Below are positions 24,710 through 32,913 of a DNA stretch of 41,869 nt, in pieces. Source of the stretch: VXYL01 sp964348085. GTDB lineage: Bacteria > Pseudomonadota > Gammaproteobacteria > Pseudomonadales > Azotimanducaceae. The position numbers and the translations under genes are program-made. Position 1 is the stretch's first letter; the number at the start of each line of letters is the position of its first letter. Below the pieces are notes generated by a model, which made no database searches, had not been told where the DNA came from, and saw only the letters and a program-made list of their open reading frames with translations. Location: positions 1-41,869 of the forward strand of contig CAYGBI010000031.1 in the NCBI GenBank assembly GCA_964348085.1, given 5' to 3'.

Positions 24710-25421
24710 ACGAGCACCAATTCAGACACCGAAACCAAAGCCGCACATCCGTGAACCCCGCCTCGCGCAGCCTAGCGGCATGCGTGTCGGCGCAATCGAT
24801 GCGCATGACGTTCTCCAATGCCGCGCGTTTTTGCGCAACCTCCAAGTCCGTGTAGCCATTGCCGCGTTTGAAAGCGATGTGCAGCTCCTCGAAATAGCCG
24901 GGCTCCGCGACTTTCTCGGCAAGTACCAAGACGCCGGTGTCGAGCAGCGCGTCGCGTATCCTCCGCAATAGCGGCAGGCGGTCCTCCGGCGGCAAGAATT
25001 GCAACGTGTAGTTGCACACGACGGCGTCGGCCGGCGCGAACTCAAGACGCCGAATATCGGCGCGCAGCCATCGCAAGCGCGTCTCTCGCTGTCGCTCCCG
25101 TGCGACCCGTCGCGCCCGCGCCAGCATGGCCGGCGCATTGTCCACCGCGACGACCTCGCACGGCCGGTCGCCGACGGCATCGAGCACCGCATGACTGACC
25201 GCGCCGAGCGAGCAACCCAAGTCGTAGCAGCGGCCGCCCGGCGGCAAGTGTTTGGCGACGATCAAGCCGGTGAGCGGCACCACCGATTCGTAACCGGGCA
25301 CCGAACGGCGGATCATGTCCGGGAAAACCGCCGCCACGGCGTCGTCGAAGACGAAATCCGCCACCGGCCGCTCGTTGGCGTACAGCTTGTCTATCCCGGT
25401 GTTAGGCTTCGAGGAGTTCAT
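24693..25421 (-). CDS. cmoA: CmoA, carboxy-SAM synthase
   Basis: CmoA converts SAM and prephenate to carboxy-SAM, the donor used by CmoB. The 242-residue product shows DKLYANERPVADFVFDDAVAAVFPDMIRRSVPGY in its N-terminal part, YDLGCSLGAVSHAVL as the SAM-binding loop, VCNYTLQFLPPEDR, and FEELHIAFKRGNGYT near the C-terminus, all diagnostic. The ATG at 25421 is chosen over a TTG six codons upstream, which would overlap the ppk1 start codon on the other strand. It begins a minus-strand run of six closely spaced genes and is divergent from ppk1 with only 17 bp between start codons. Confidence 0.97.
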   Translation of the reverse strand: MNSSKPNTGIDKLYANERPVADFVFDDAVAAVFPDMIRRSVPGYESVVPLTGLIVAKHLPPGGRCYDLGCSLGAVSHAVLDAVGDRPCEVVAVDNAPAMLARARRVARERQRETRLRWLRADIRRLEFAPADAVVCNYTLQFLPPEDRLPLLRRIRDALLDTGVLVLAEKVAEPGYFEELHIAFKRGNGYTDLEVAQKRAALENVMRIDCADTHAARLREAGFTDVRLWFRCLNWCSYVARP

Positions 25422-25438
25422 TGGTTCTACGATAGTCA

Positions 25439-27505
25439 ATGGCGATCAACCTCGACAGTCCCGAGTTGTACATCAACCGCGAGTTGTCGCTGTTGGAGTT
25501 CAACCGGCGCGTATTGGAACTCGCCAAGTCGGAAGACGTGCCGCTCTTGGAGCGACTTCGGTTTCTGTGCATCGCCGGCTCCAATTTGGACGAGTTCTTT
25601 GAGATTCGCGTCGCCGGCTTGAAGCAGCAAAAAGAGCTGGGCGGAACGCAGCGCGGCCCGGACAACCTGTCCCCCGCCGAGCAACTACGACGCATCGCCT
25701 TGCTCGCCCACGAAGTGGTGGATGAGCAATATCGCATCCTGAACGACGTGCTGTTCCCGCTGCTGGATGCCGAGGGGATCCGGTTTCCCAAACGCAGCCA
25801 ATGGACCACCCCGCAAGCGCGCTGGCTAACCGAGTATTTCCATCGCGAGTTGGCGCCCATCCTCACGCCGATCGGCCTCGATCCGGCGCATCCCTTCCCG
25901 CGCATCCTGAACAAGAACCTGACGTTTATCGTCACCTTGGAGGGCAAGGACGCGTTCGGCCGCAACAGCGGACGCGCCGTGGTGCAGGCGCCGCGCGCGC
26001 TGCCACGGGTAATTCGGCTGCCGGAGGATCGCGCCGGCAGCCCGAACTGTTTCGTGTTCTTGTCGTCCATCATCCACGCGCACGTCGAGGAATTGTTCCC
26101 GGGCATGAAGGCGGTGGGCTGCTATCAGTTCCGAGTGACGCGCAACAGCGACTTGTTCGTCGACGAAGAGGCGGTGGACGACGTGCTGATGGCGGTGGAG
26201 GGCGAACTCTCGTCGCGACGTTTCGGCGACGCCATACGTCTGGAACTTGCCGACGATTGCCCCGAAGAAGCCGGACAATTCCTCGCAGCCCACTTCAACT
26301 TGGGCGAAGAAGACGTCTACCACTGCAACGGTCCGGTCAACCTGATGCGCATCAACCAAGTTCCGGATCTGGTCGACCGGCCGGACCTCAAGTATCCCGG
26401 TTTCACGCCCGGCATACCGAGGCGCATCCGAGAGGCGCCGGACATCTTCGCCGCTATCCGGGAAGGCGACATTCTGCTGCATCACCCGTTCCACTCCTTC
26501 GCGCCGGTGCTGGACTTCCTGCGCGGCGCCGCCGCCGACCCCGACGTGTTGTCGATTCGCCAGACGCTGTATCGCACCGGCGCCGATTCGTCGGTGGTCA
26601 AGGCGCTACTGGACGCCGCGGCGAACGGCAAGGAAGTGCTGGTGGTGATCGAGTTGCAGGCGCGGTTCGACGAGGCGGCCAACATCGAACTCGCCACCCA
26701 ATTGCAGGAAGCCGGCGCCCAAGTCGTCTACGGCATCGTCGGCTACAAGACCCACGCCAAGATGACGCTGGTGATCCGTCGCGAGCGCGGCGTACTGCGC
26801 CGCTACGCCCATCTCGGCACCGGCAACTACCACGCCCGGACGGCTCGCCTGTATACCGACTACGGCCTGCTCACATGCGACGTCGAACTGGCCTCGGACG
26901 TACAGCGCATCTTCCAACAACTCACCGCGCTCGGCCGCGCCGGCCAGCTCAACAAGATGCTGCAATCGCCGTTCACGCTGCACGGCGCGATACTGGCCCA
27001 TATCGACACGGAGATCGCCCACGCCAAAGCCGGACGCAAAGCCGGCGTTACCGCCAAGATGAACCAACTAATCGAACCGGATGTGATTCAGGCGTTGTAC
27101 CGGGCCTCGCAAGCCGGGGTGCGGGTGCAGTTGATCGTGCGCGGCACCTGTTCGCTGCGGCCCGGTGTCGAGGGCGTGTCCGAGAACATCACCGTACGAT
27201 CCATTCTGGGACGCTTCTTGGAGCATGCGCGCATCTTTCTGTTCGAGAACGGCGGCGACATCCGCATTTACCTTTCGAGCGCCGACTGGATGGGGCGCAA
27301 CTTCTTCTCCCGGGTGGAGACGTGCTTCCCGATCGAAGACCGGGACAACCAGCGGACCGTGATCGAGGAAGGCTTGAAGCCGTACCTGCGCGACAACGCC
27401 CAAGCGTGGCTGCTTCAATCCGACGGCAGCTACCAACGCGCCGACGCCGGCGACGACGAACGCCGGTACGCGCAAAAGCACCTGCTCAAGCTACTAACGC
27501 GCTAA
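25439..27505 (+). CDS. ppk1: Polyphosphate kinase 1
   Basis: PPK1 polymerises the gamma phosphate of ATP into polyphosphate and runs in reverse. The 688-residue protein matches the E. coli length and domain order: N-terminal helical domain (YINRELSLLEFNRRVLE, LRFLCIAGSNLDEFFEIRV), head domain, and two PLD-like C-terminal domains. The phosphorylated histidine is H439 in KTHAKM and the second catalytic histidine is H458 in YAHLGTGNY, with the same 19-residue spacing as in E. coli. The start ATG at 25439 is 17 bp from the cmoA ATG. ppx lies about 3 kb away rather than directly downstream. Confidence 0.98.
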   Translation: MAINLDSPELYINRELSLLEFNRRVLELAKSEDVPLLERLRFLCIAGSNLDEFFEIRVAGLKQQKELGGTQRGPDNLSPAEQLRRIALLAHEVVDEQYRILNDVLFPLLDAEGIRFPKRSQWTTPQARWLTEYFHRELAPILTPIGLDPAHPFPRILNKNLTFIVTLEGKDAFGRNSGRAVVQAPRALPRVIRLPEDRAGSPNCFVFLSSIIHAHVEELFPGMKAVGCYQFRVTRNSDLFVDEEAVDDVLMAVEGELSSRRFGDAIRLELADDCPEEAGQFLAAHFNLGEEDVYHCNGPVNLMRINQVPDLVDRPDLKYPGFTPGIPRRIREAPDIFAAIREGDILLHHPFHSFAPVLDFLRGAAADPDVLSIRQTLYRTGADSSVVKALLDAAANGKEVLVVIELQARFDEAANIELATQLQEAGAQVVYGIVGYKTHAKMTLVIRRERGVLRRYAHLGTGNYHARTARLYTDYGLLTCDVELASDVQRIFQQLTALGRAGQLNKMLQSPFTLHGAILAHIDTEIAHAKAGRKAGVTAKMNQLIEPDVIQALYRASQAGVRVQLIVRGTCSLRPGVEGVSENITVRSILGRFLEHARIFLFENGGDIRIYLSSADWMGRNFFSRVETCFPIEDRDNQRTVIEEGLKPYLRDNAQAWLLQSDGSYQRADAGDDERRYAQKHLLKLLTR

Positions 27506-27524
27506 GCCACGAGCCTAGTCTTCG

Positions 27525-28223
27525 TTACCAGCCAAGACCGACCGGCACGCCGGCGATCCAGATGTGACCCCACCACGCAGCGACGAAAATCACCGCCGTC
27601 AGCACCGGCGCCAGCCAGCCGATCTCGGCGAGCTTGAGCGATTGCCGGCCCGAGAAGATGGCGGCGAACGGCACCAAGGAGGTCGCATCGCGAAACGCCG
27701 GCCATCCCGCCCCAAACGCCTGTCGCTTGCGCTTGTCGATGAGCACCATGCCGTAACCCGAGATCACCGCGAAGGTACCGAAGAACACCAGCGACGGCAG
27801 GTCGCCGTTCGCCAGCAGGTGGCCCACCGACCAGATCAGGATGCCGCATTGCACCGGGTGGCGTGTGATGCGCATGACCCCCGTGACCGGCACTTCCTCA
27901 CCGCTTTCGAGTACAACGCCGACGACGGTGGGGTTGCGGATCACAAGGCCGCCAACAACCAGCAACAGGGCGAGCGGCATGAGCACCAGGGGCACTAGCC
28001 GGAGCAACTCCACCGTCGGCCAGAGCAACGCAGTCGGCACCGCGGCGTTGTAGGCGCGAACCAACAGCACCAGCAACAGAATCGATACGACGGAATATGC
28101 GCCCAGATAAGCCTTCTCACCCATCGCCCCGACCATGCGGTGACGCAAGCTCGTACTGGTGATGCCAAGATGTTGCGCCACGAACAGCGCCGCGAGCAGT
28201 ATCAACCAAGACAGATCGTTCAT
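27525..28223 (-). CDS. NnrU-family membrane protein
   Basis: A 232-residue protein with about six membrane segments and the NnrU/isoprenylcysteine-methyltransferase-like pattern: FVAQHLGITSTSLRHRMVGAMGEKAYLGAYS near the start, ITRHPVQCGILIWSVGHLLANGDLPSLVFFG in the middle, and a short C-terminal membrane segment. NnrU was named from nitric oxide reduction clusters, but most family members, like this one, stand apart from denitrification genes and have no assigned role. The ATG is at 28223. It converges with ppk1 across 19 bp. Confidence 0.87.
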   Translation of the reverse strand: MNDLSWLILLAALFVAQHLGITSTSLRHRMVGAMGEKAYLGAYSVVSILLLVLLVRAYNAAVPTALLWPTVELLRLVPLVLMPLALLLVVGGLVIRNPTVVGVVLESGEEVPVTGVMRITRHPVQCGILIWSVGHLLANGDLPSLVFFGTFAVISGYGMVLIDKRKRQAFGAGWPAFRDATSLVPFAAIFSGRQSLKLAEIGWLAPVLTAVIFVAAWWGHIWIAGVPVGLGW

Positions 28224-28558
28224 CGTTTAGCCCCATGGCAACGCGGGCGGGCGTTCAATCAGCCACCACACGCCAACGCGGCCGAGTCCTTAAGGGCTGC
28301 CAGTATTTCATAACCTCGTCGGCGATGGCCCCTCGTTGGCAGCGCTTATCCCGCACGCACGTCTTCGCCATTCCATAGCTTCTTTGGCGGCGGCCTCGTT
28401 GGGAAACCTAGCCGAATTCGCTAAGATGACGCTTGTGTCGGCGCGACCACAGTCGTCGCCTCGCCGTTCTTGGCGTTGCTAACGCCGCCGGAGGGCGCTC
28501 GACCGGATGCGCCGAGGCACCGCTCTGTCGTTCACGGACAATGGGAACGAGGAAGTCC
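28224..28558. other. 335-bp non-coding gap between nnrU and the DUF1295 gene
   Basis: The two flanking genes diverge, so this gap should hold both promoters. I see one fair promoter candidate on the plus strand (28399-28427). No tRNA-like fold, long repeat or convincing protein frame was found. Weakly open frames run through parts of it but have no start with a ribosome-binding site. Confidence 0.6.
28399..28427 (+). promoter_or_regulatory. Sigma70-like promoter candidate for the DUF1295-plsC operon
   Basis: TTGGGA (28399-28404) and TAAGAT (28422-28427) are separated by exactly 17 nt; each matches the consensus at four of six positions. Transcription would start near 28434 and give a leader of about 125 nt before the ATG at 28559. 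Confidence 0.35.
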
Positions 28559-29422
28559 ATGCGCAATCTCATGCCGTTGCTAGGGGCGCTCGCCGCCACG
28601 GTAGTCGCGGCGCTCTTGGCATACGCCGGTAGCCAAGGCGGCGTTGGGCTTGCCGGCGCGCCTCTCTTCGCCCTGTGCGTGGCTGCCGCGTTTCTGGTGC
28701 AGTGGATTGCGTTCATACCGGCCTACGCCTTGCAGACGGAAAAGACCTTCGACCTGATGGGCGCTCTCACCTACGTTGGCCTAGTCCTGCTGGTTTGGAC
28801 GACAACCGAGCCGGATGCCCGCAGTTTGCTGCTTGGCGCGTTGATCGTCGTGTGGGCGGCGCGCCTCGGCAGCTTCCTGTTCCTGCGCGTACGCCGCGTG
28901 GGACACGATGCACGCTTTCGGCACATCAAGCCGCATTTTCCGACTTTCTTCATGACGTGGACCTTGCAGGGCCTGTGGGTGACGTTCACCGCCTCCTGCG
29001 CACTTGCCGCGATGACGAGCGGGAGGTCGCTCGACCTTGGGATTTTCGCCCTCTTGGGCGGGCTGTGCTGGCTCGCCGGAATCGTCATCGAAGTGACGGC
29101 CGATCAACAGAAGAGCGTGTTTCGCGACGACCCCGCCAACAGCGACTCATTCATCACGACGGGATTATGGGCGTGGTCGCAGCATCCAAACTACTTCGGC
29201 GAGATCCTGCTGTGGATCGGTGTCGCCCTCATCGCCTTTCCTGCGCTCGAGGGCTGGCAGTTGGCGACCCTCGCCTCGCCGGTATTCGTCTGGCTGCTGC
29301 TCACCCGCATCAGCGGCATACGCATGCTTGACGCGCGCGCCAAGCGGCGCTGGGGCGACGACCCCGACTATCGGCGCTATCGCGACAACACTCCGGCGCT
29401 AGTGCCAAGACCGCCCCGCTGA
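28559..29422 (+). CDS. DUF1295 / steroid 5-alpha-reductase-like membrane protein
   Basis: A 287-residue protein with about seven membrane helices. The C-terminal half has the DUF1295 pattern: RVRRVGHDARFRHIKPHFPTFF, EVTADQQKSVFRDDP, TTGLWAWSQHPNYFGEILLWIG and the closing RWGDDPDYRRYRDNTP, which resembles the NADPH- and substrate-binding part of 3-oxo-5-alpha-steroid 4-dehydrogenases. A reductase acting on a lipid or isoprenoid is likely, but the substrate is unknown. The ATG at 28559 has GAGGA just upstream; an in-frame ATG at 28541 is less likely. Its TGA overlaps the plsC ATG by one base (TGATG). Confidence 0.87.
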   Translation: MRNLMPLLGALAATVVAALLAYAGSQGGVGLAGAPLFALCVAAAFLVQWIAFIPAYALQTEKTFDLMGALTYVGLVLLVWTTTEPDARSLLLGALIVVWAARLGSFLFLRVRRVGHDARFRHIKPHFPTFFMTWTLQGLWVTFTASCALAAMTSGRSLDLGIFALLGGLCWLAGIVIEVTADQQKSVFRDDPANSDSFITTGLWAWSQHPNYFGEILLWIGVALIAFPALEGWQLATLASPVFVWLLLTRISGIRMLDARAKRRWGDDPDYRRYRDNTPALVPRPPR

Positions 29423-30261
29423 TGTCTTGGTGGCGCCACGGGGTCGCCGCGTTTTCGTTCGCTGTGATCACGCTCAACCTTTTGCTGTGGTTGGCGCCTT
29501 TGTTCTTGCTGCTCGCGGTGAAGATGCTCGGCGGGGCCAACGGGCGGAGCTTGACCAGCAAACCGATGGCGGCCGTTTACCGCGGGGCGGTTCGGGTGGA
29601 CGACTGGTGGTTACGGGACATGCTCGGCGTGCGCTGGCCGAGACCTAAGCTGCCTCTCGCACGCGAGCGTAGCTATGTGGTGCTGGCCAACCATCTCTCT
29701 TGGATGGACATCTTCATCATCCAAAGCGTCTTCGCCCGCACCGGACTGATCGTCAAGTTCCTCACCAAACGCGAACTCGCTTGGATGCCAGTGCTTGGCC
29801 TGATTTTCCTCGCCTTCGACTTTCCGCTGCTGCGGCGCCGCGCGAGAACAGGGATGGACGAGAAGGCGCGCAGCCGCGACGACCGCCGGCGCGTCCGCCA
29901 AGCATGCGCCGTGCTCACCGATGCGCCCGGAGCGATGCTGACGTTCGCTGAGGGCACCCGATTCACGGCGGAAAAACAACAACGCAACGAATCGCCCTAT
30001 CGCCACCTCCTGCGGCCCAAGCTAGGCGGCGTATCCGCCGTCTGCGACGCCGTTGGCGGGCCGGTAATCGACTTGACCCTGTGTTATCCGGGAGCGGGAA
30101 GTTTCTGGCGCATGCTCGCCGGCGGCGCACCGGCACCGTTGGTGCATGTGGAACTCGCGGATGTGCCGGAGACGGCGGATCTGCGCGACTGGCTGAACGA
30201 GCGCTGGCGGGCGAAGGATGAACGGCTCGACGAGTGGGTCCGCGAACGACGGGCCACCTGA
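29422..30261 (+). CDS. PlsC-family 1-acyl-sn-glycerol-3-phosphate acyltransferase-like protein
   Basis: A membrane-bound acyltransferase of phospholipid synthesis or remodelling. The 279-residue protein has an N-terminal membrane segment (about 10-34), the HX4D catalytic motif as H91 and D96 in ANHLSWMDIF, and the substrate-binding block FAEGTR at 175-180. The spacing fits the family, and the C-terminal part resembles the E. coli YihG type of lysophosphatidate acyltransferase more than PlsC itself, so I leave the symbol blank. It is translationally coupled to the DUF1295 gene and converges with ppx across 25 bp. Confidence 0.9.
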   Translation: MSWWRHGVAAFSFAVITLNLLLWLAPLFLLLAVKMLGGANGRSLTSKPMAAVYRGAVRVDDWWLRDMLGVRWPRPKLPLARERSYVVLANHLSWMDIFIIQSVFARTGLIVKFLTKRELAWMPVLGLIFLAFDFPLLRRRARTGMDEKARSRDDRRRVRQACAVLTDAPGAMLTFAEGTRFTAEKQQRNESPYRHLLRPKLGGVSAVCDAVGGPVIDLTLCYPGAGSFWRMLAGGAPAPLVHVELADVPETADLRDWLNERWRAKDERLDEWVRERRAT

Positions 30262-30286
30262 CCTTGGCGCTATCCCGCCGTCGCCG

Positions 30287-31918
30287 TCAGCCAACCGCCC
30301 GCAGCGCGACCACCGTTAAGCGCATCGGAATGGCAGCGAGATAATTTGCTTCTTGCTCTAGATCCAATTTGGTCAGCGGATGGCTCGCCAACCACTTGGC
30401 CGGAAACGCAAGCCTGATCCCCCTTCCGCCGTCCGAGACCACGAGGGCGAATCTCGGCAGCGGCGCGGCCATGCGTCCCCGGTGTAAGACGACGGCGAGG
30501 CGCAGCAATATGCATAGGTGGACGAGGTCCGGAGCGCGCCGCAATTCGTCAATGGGGAACTTGCGGCGGTGGGCGCGTACCAAAGCCGACAAACTGTGCT
30601 GCTCGGTGCGCGAAAAGCCCGGCAAGTCCATATTGTCAAGCAGATAGCCGCCGTGCTTGTGATATTGGCTGTGGGCGATGTCCATGCCGATCTCGTGCAG
30701 CATCGCCCCCCAACGCAATAGCTGCCCGCTGTCGCGTTGGTCGGAGAAGCGTCCTTCGCTTGGCGGGCGCGCAAGGTCCGGCGCCTCCCACGAGGCCTGT
30801 TCCAGCATCTTCGCAGCCGCGGCGGCCACCCGCCGGGCGTGATCGACATCGATGTGGTAGCGCACGAGCAGGTCGTCCACCGTGGTCTCGCGGATGTCCT
30901 GCGCATATACCCGGCCGAGCAAGTCGTGCAGCAACCCCTCTCGCAGCGCACCGTCGGACACGGTCATGATGTCGATATCGAGCGCATCGAAAACCGCGCA
31001 GAGGATGGCCAATCCGCCGGGGAACACCGGTGCCCGCTCATCACCCACCGCGTCGAGTTCCAGCGCATCGGCGTGCCGGACGGCGAGGAGCCGGTCCTTG
31101 AGAATCGCCAAACCTTGCCGGGTAATGCCGCGCGCGCCGCTGAGTTCAAGGATCGCGTCATGCACGGCGATGGCCGTGCCGGAAGCGCCGATCGCCGTGT
31201 CCCAGCCCCGCACCCGGTAGATATGTTCCACCGCTTCCAGCTCTTGCCGCGCTGCGCTTTCGGCGTCGGCAAAGCCTTCCGGGGTGACCTTGCCTCTGGG
31301 GAAGAAGCGCGCCGACATGGACACGCAGCCCATATAGAGGCTCTCCATCAAGCGCGGCTGAAAACGAGTGCCAAGGATGATTTCCGTGCTGCCACCGCCG
31401 ACATCGACGACCAGGCGCGACTCGTCGTCGTCCACGGACTCGAGCGAGTGCGAGACACCTAAGTAGATCAGCCGCGCTTCCTCCCGTCCGCTGACGATTT
31501 CGATCTCGTGGCCAAGCGCTCGTTCGGCGGCCGTGATGAAGGCTTCGCTTTGGCGCGCGCGACGCAACGTGTTGGTGCCCACCACCCGGACATGCCCGCT
31601 GGGCAGGTGGCGAATGCGCTGCCCGAGCCGGTCGAGACACGCCAGCGCCCGCTTGGCGGCCGCGCCGGAGAGTTCGTTGTTCGCCGTCAGCCCGGCAGCC
31701 AAGCGCACCATCTCCTTGTGCCGGTCGACCACCTGCAATCGGCCGCCGTTATCCAACCTTTCCGCCGACGGGTTGCCGCGGTAGTAGGCGACGATCAGGT
31801 GGAAGCTGTTGGAACCGAGATCCAGCGCCGCATACGGCTGCTCGCCGGCTGCGCTGGCGGTGGCTCGGGCAATGCGGGAGGTGTGCGAGTGCGCGGCCAC
31901 GGCGGCGCATTCTATCAA
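30287..31918 (-). CDS. ppx: Exopolyphosphatase (Ppx/GppA family)
   Basis: Ppx removes terminal phosphates from polyphosphate. The product (543 residues from TTG at 31918, or 537 from GTG at 31900) has the sugar-kinase/Hsp70-like fold: YAALDLGSNSFHLIVA, VVGTNTLRRARQSEAF, SGREEARLIYLGV, VVDVGGGSTEIILG and GASGTAIAV, then an HD-like C-terminal half with LHEIGMDIAHSQYHKHGGYLL, as in the long E. coli Ppx rather than short forms. The start is unsure: neither codon has a clear ribosome-binding site. The closely related GppA (guanosine pentaphosphatase) activity cannot be ruled out, but ppk1 nearby favours Ppx. Confidence 0.93.
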   Translation of the reverse strand: MIECAAVAAHSHTSRIARATASAAGEQPYAALDLGSNSFHLIVAYYRGNPSAERLDNGGRLQVVDRHKEMVRLAAGLTANNELSGAAAKRALACLDRLGQRIRHLPSGHVRVVGTNTLRRARQSEAFITAAERALGHEIEIVSGREEARLIYLGVSHSLESVDDDESRLVVDVGGGSTEIILGTRFQPRLMESLYMGCVSMSARFFPRGKVTPEGFADAESAARQELEAVEHIYRVRGWDTAIGASGTAIAVHDAILELSGARGITRQGLAILKDRLLAVRHADALELDAVGDERAPVFPGGLAILCAVFDALDIDIMTVSDGALREGLLHDLLGRVYAQDIRETTVDDLLVRYHIDVDHARRVAAAAAKMLEQASWEAPDLARPPSEGRFSDQRDSGQLLRWGAMLHEIGMDIAHSQYHKHGGYLLDNMDLPGFSRTEQHSLSALVRAHRRKFPIDELRRAPDLVHLCILLRLAVVLHRGRMAAPLPRFALVVSDGGRGIRLAFPAKWLASHPLTKLDLEQEANYLAAIPMRLTVVALRAVG

Positions 31919-31937
31919 TAGCGGCGCGGTGCTTAGG

Positions 31938-31965
31938 GGGGCGCGCTCGACTGGCGGCGCGCCCC
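31938..31965 (-). terminator. GC-rich hairpin between the HAD gene and ppx
   Basis: GGGGCGCGC (31938-31946) pairs perfectly with GCGCGCCCC (31957-31965) around a 10-nt loop. On the minus strand it lies about 75 nt after the HAD-phosphatase stop and about 20 nt before the first possible ppx start. No T-run follows, so it may be a weak terminator or a structure shielding the ppx ribosome-binding region. Confidence 0.4.
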
Positions 31966-32041
31966 TCGTCCGGCTGTAGGCGCGCGCTGGCGAAGATCCA
32001 CCACTCGACTTCTGTTGAGCCGAGATTGGGTAGCTGCTACG

Positions 32042-32707
32042 TCACAGCAACCTGCGCAGCAGCGCGTCAACGGCGCGTAGCGACGGCAGTACGGCGTGAC
32101 CCAAGGCGCGTAATTCGCCGTCCGGCGGCACCAAGTCGGGAATTTGCAGCACCGCGAAGCCGGCGGCGAACGCCGATCGCACCCCGTTGGCGGAGTCTTC
32201 CAGCGCCCAAGCTTGCGCGGGTACGACGCCGAGTTCCGCCGCCGCGGTGCGGTAGGTCTCTGGATGTGGCTTGCCGTTGGTTACCCGATCACCGGTGACT
32301 CTGATCGCAAAACAAGCAGCGAGACCCACCGCATCGAGGAGCTCGCCGACACCCGGTTCGGAAGAAGACGTGGCCAAGGCGCATGGCAAACCGGCACGTC
32401 GCGCGGTTGCCAAGAGTTCCCTCGCGCCCTCCTTGACGTCCGGCGGCCGCGTCCGGACGCTCGACCGAAAGTGCGCACTCCACGCTACGTCGAAAGCATC
32501 GACCGGGAAGTCCTCGCCGTGGCCGTCCGCAAGTATGCGCCGGGCGAGTTTCCCGTTGGCGCCTATGCAACGGCGGTAGACGTCGACGTTCGCCTGTGCG
32601 CCGAGAACCCGGCACGCGTGCAGATAGCTCTCCAATCCACGCCGCTCGGTGTCCAGCAACAGGCCGTCCATGTCGAAGACGAGCGCCTTAGGGGCGGTGT
32701 ACGTCAT
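32042..32707 (-). CDS. HAD-superfamily phosphatase (phosphoglucomutase/phosphatase-like)
   Basis: A 221-residue haloacid-dehalogenase-type phosphatase with a helical cap. Motif I is FDMDGLLLDTE (nucleophile D12, acid D14), motif II lies in ALATSSSEPG, the lysine motif in VTNGKPHPETY, and motif III is ALEDSANGVRSAFAAG. This pattern is shared by beta-phosphoglucomutase, phosphoglycolate phosphatase and small sugar-phosphate phosphatases such as YniC; the substrate cannot be read from sequence. The ATG at 32707 has GGAGAG 6 nt upstream on the minus strand, which decides it over a GTG five codons earlier. It is divergent from the TrlF-like gene. Confidence 0.9.
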   Translation of the reverse strand: MTYTAPKALVFDMDGLLLDTERRGLESYLHACRVLGAQANVDVYRRCIGANGKLARRILADGHGEDFPVDAFDVAWSAHFRSSVRTRPPDVKEGARELLATARRAGLPCALATSSSEPGVGELLDAVGLAACFAIRVTGDRVTNGKPHPETYRTAAAELGVVPAQAWALEDSANGVRSAFAAGFAVLQIPDLVPPDGELRALGHAVLPSLRAVDALLRRLL

Positions 32708-32857
32708 TGTCGTCTCTCCCACTGCGTAGACATCACTAGGCGGCGAGGCCGAAGGGGCTCGATAGGATCGGTGACGCGCTCACCAAAGCCAACGACCCGC
32801 CAAGACACCCACGCTTCCGGGCCGGCAGTGTGTACCGCCTGTGGACTCTGCGCCACT

Positions 32858-32866
32858 TGCTATGCT
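32858..32866 (+). promoter_or_regulatory. Extended -10 promoter candidate for the TrlF-like operon
   Basis: TGCTATGCT matches an extended -10 element (TGnTATnnT) and lies 47 nt before the ATG at 32914. No good -35 box is present, which is normal for extended -10 promoters. If used, transcription would begin near 32873, so in-frame codons upstream of that point could not be the translation start. Confidence 0.3.
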
Positions 32867-32913
32867 ACGCGCTTGTTCCCTCGTCACGAGACTACGGCGC
32901 CTTCAAAGTGACG

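Noticed and set aside
25801..27567. A 588-codon open frame on the same strand within ppk1
   Set aside because: Composition is dominated by Arg, Pro and Gly and no domain is visible. PPK1 in the other frame has all catalytic residues.
32830..32913. A longer TrlF-like protein starting at GTG 32830
   Set aside because: The extra 28 residues do not look conserved. The codon lies upstream of the likely transcription start, and the PHP domain begins right after the ATG at 32914.
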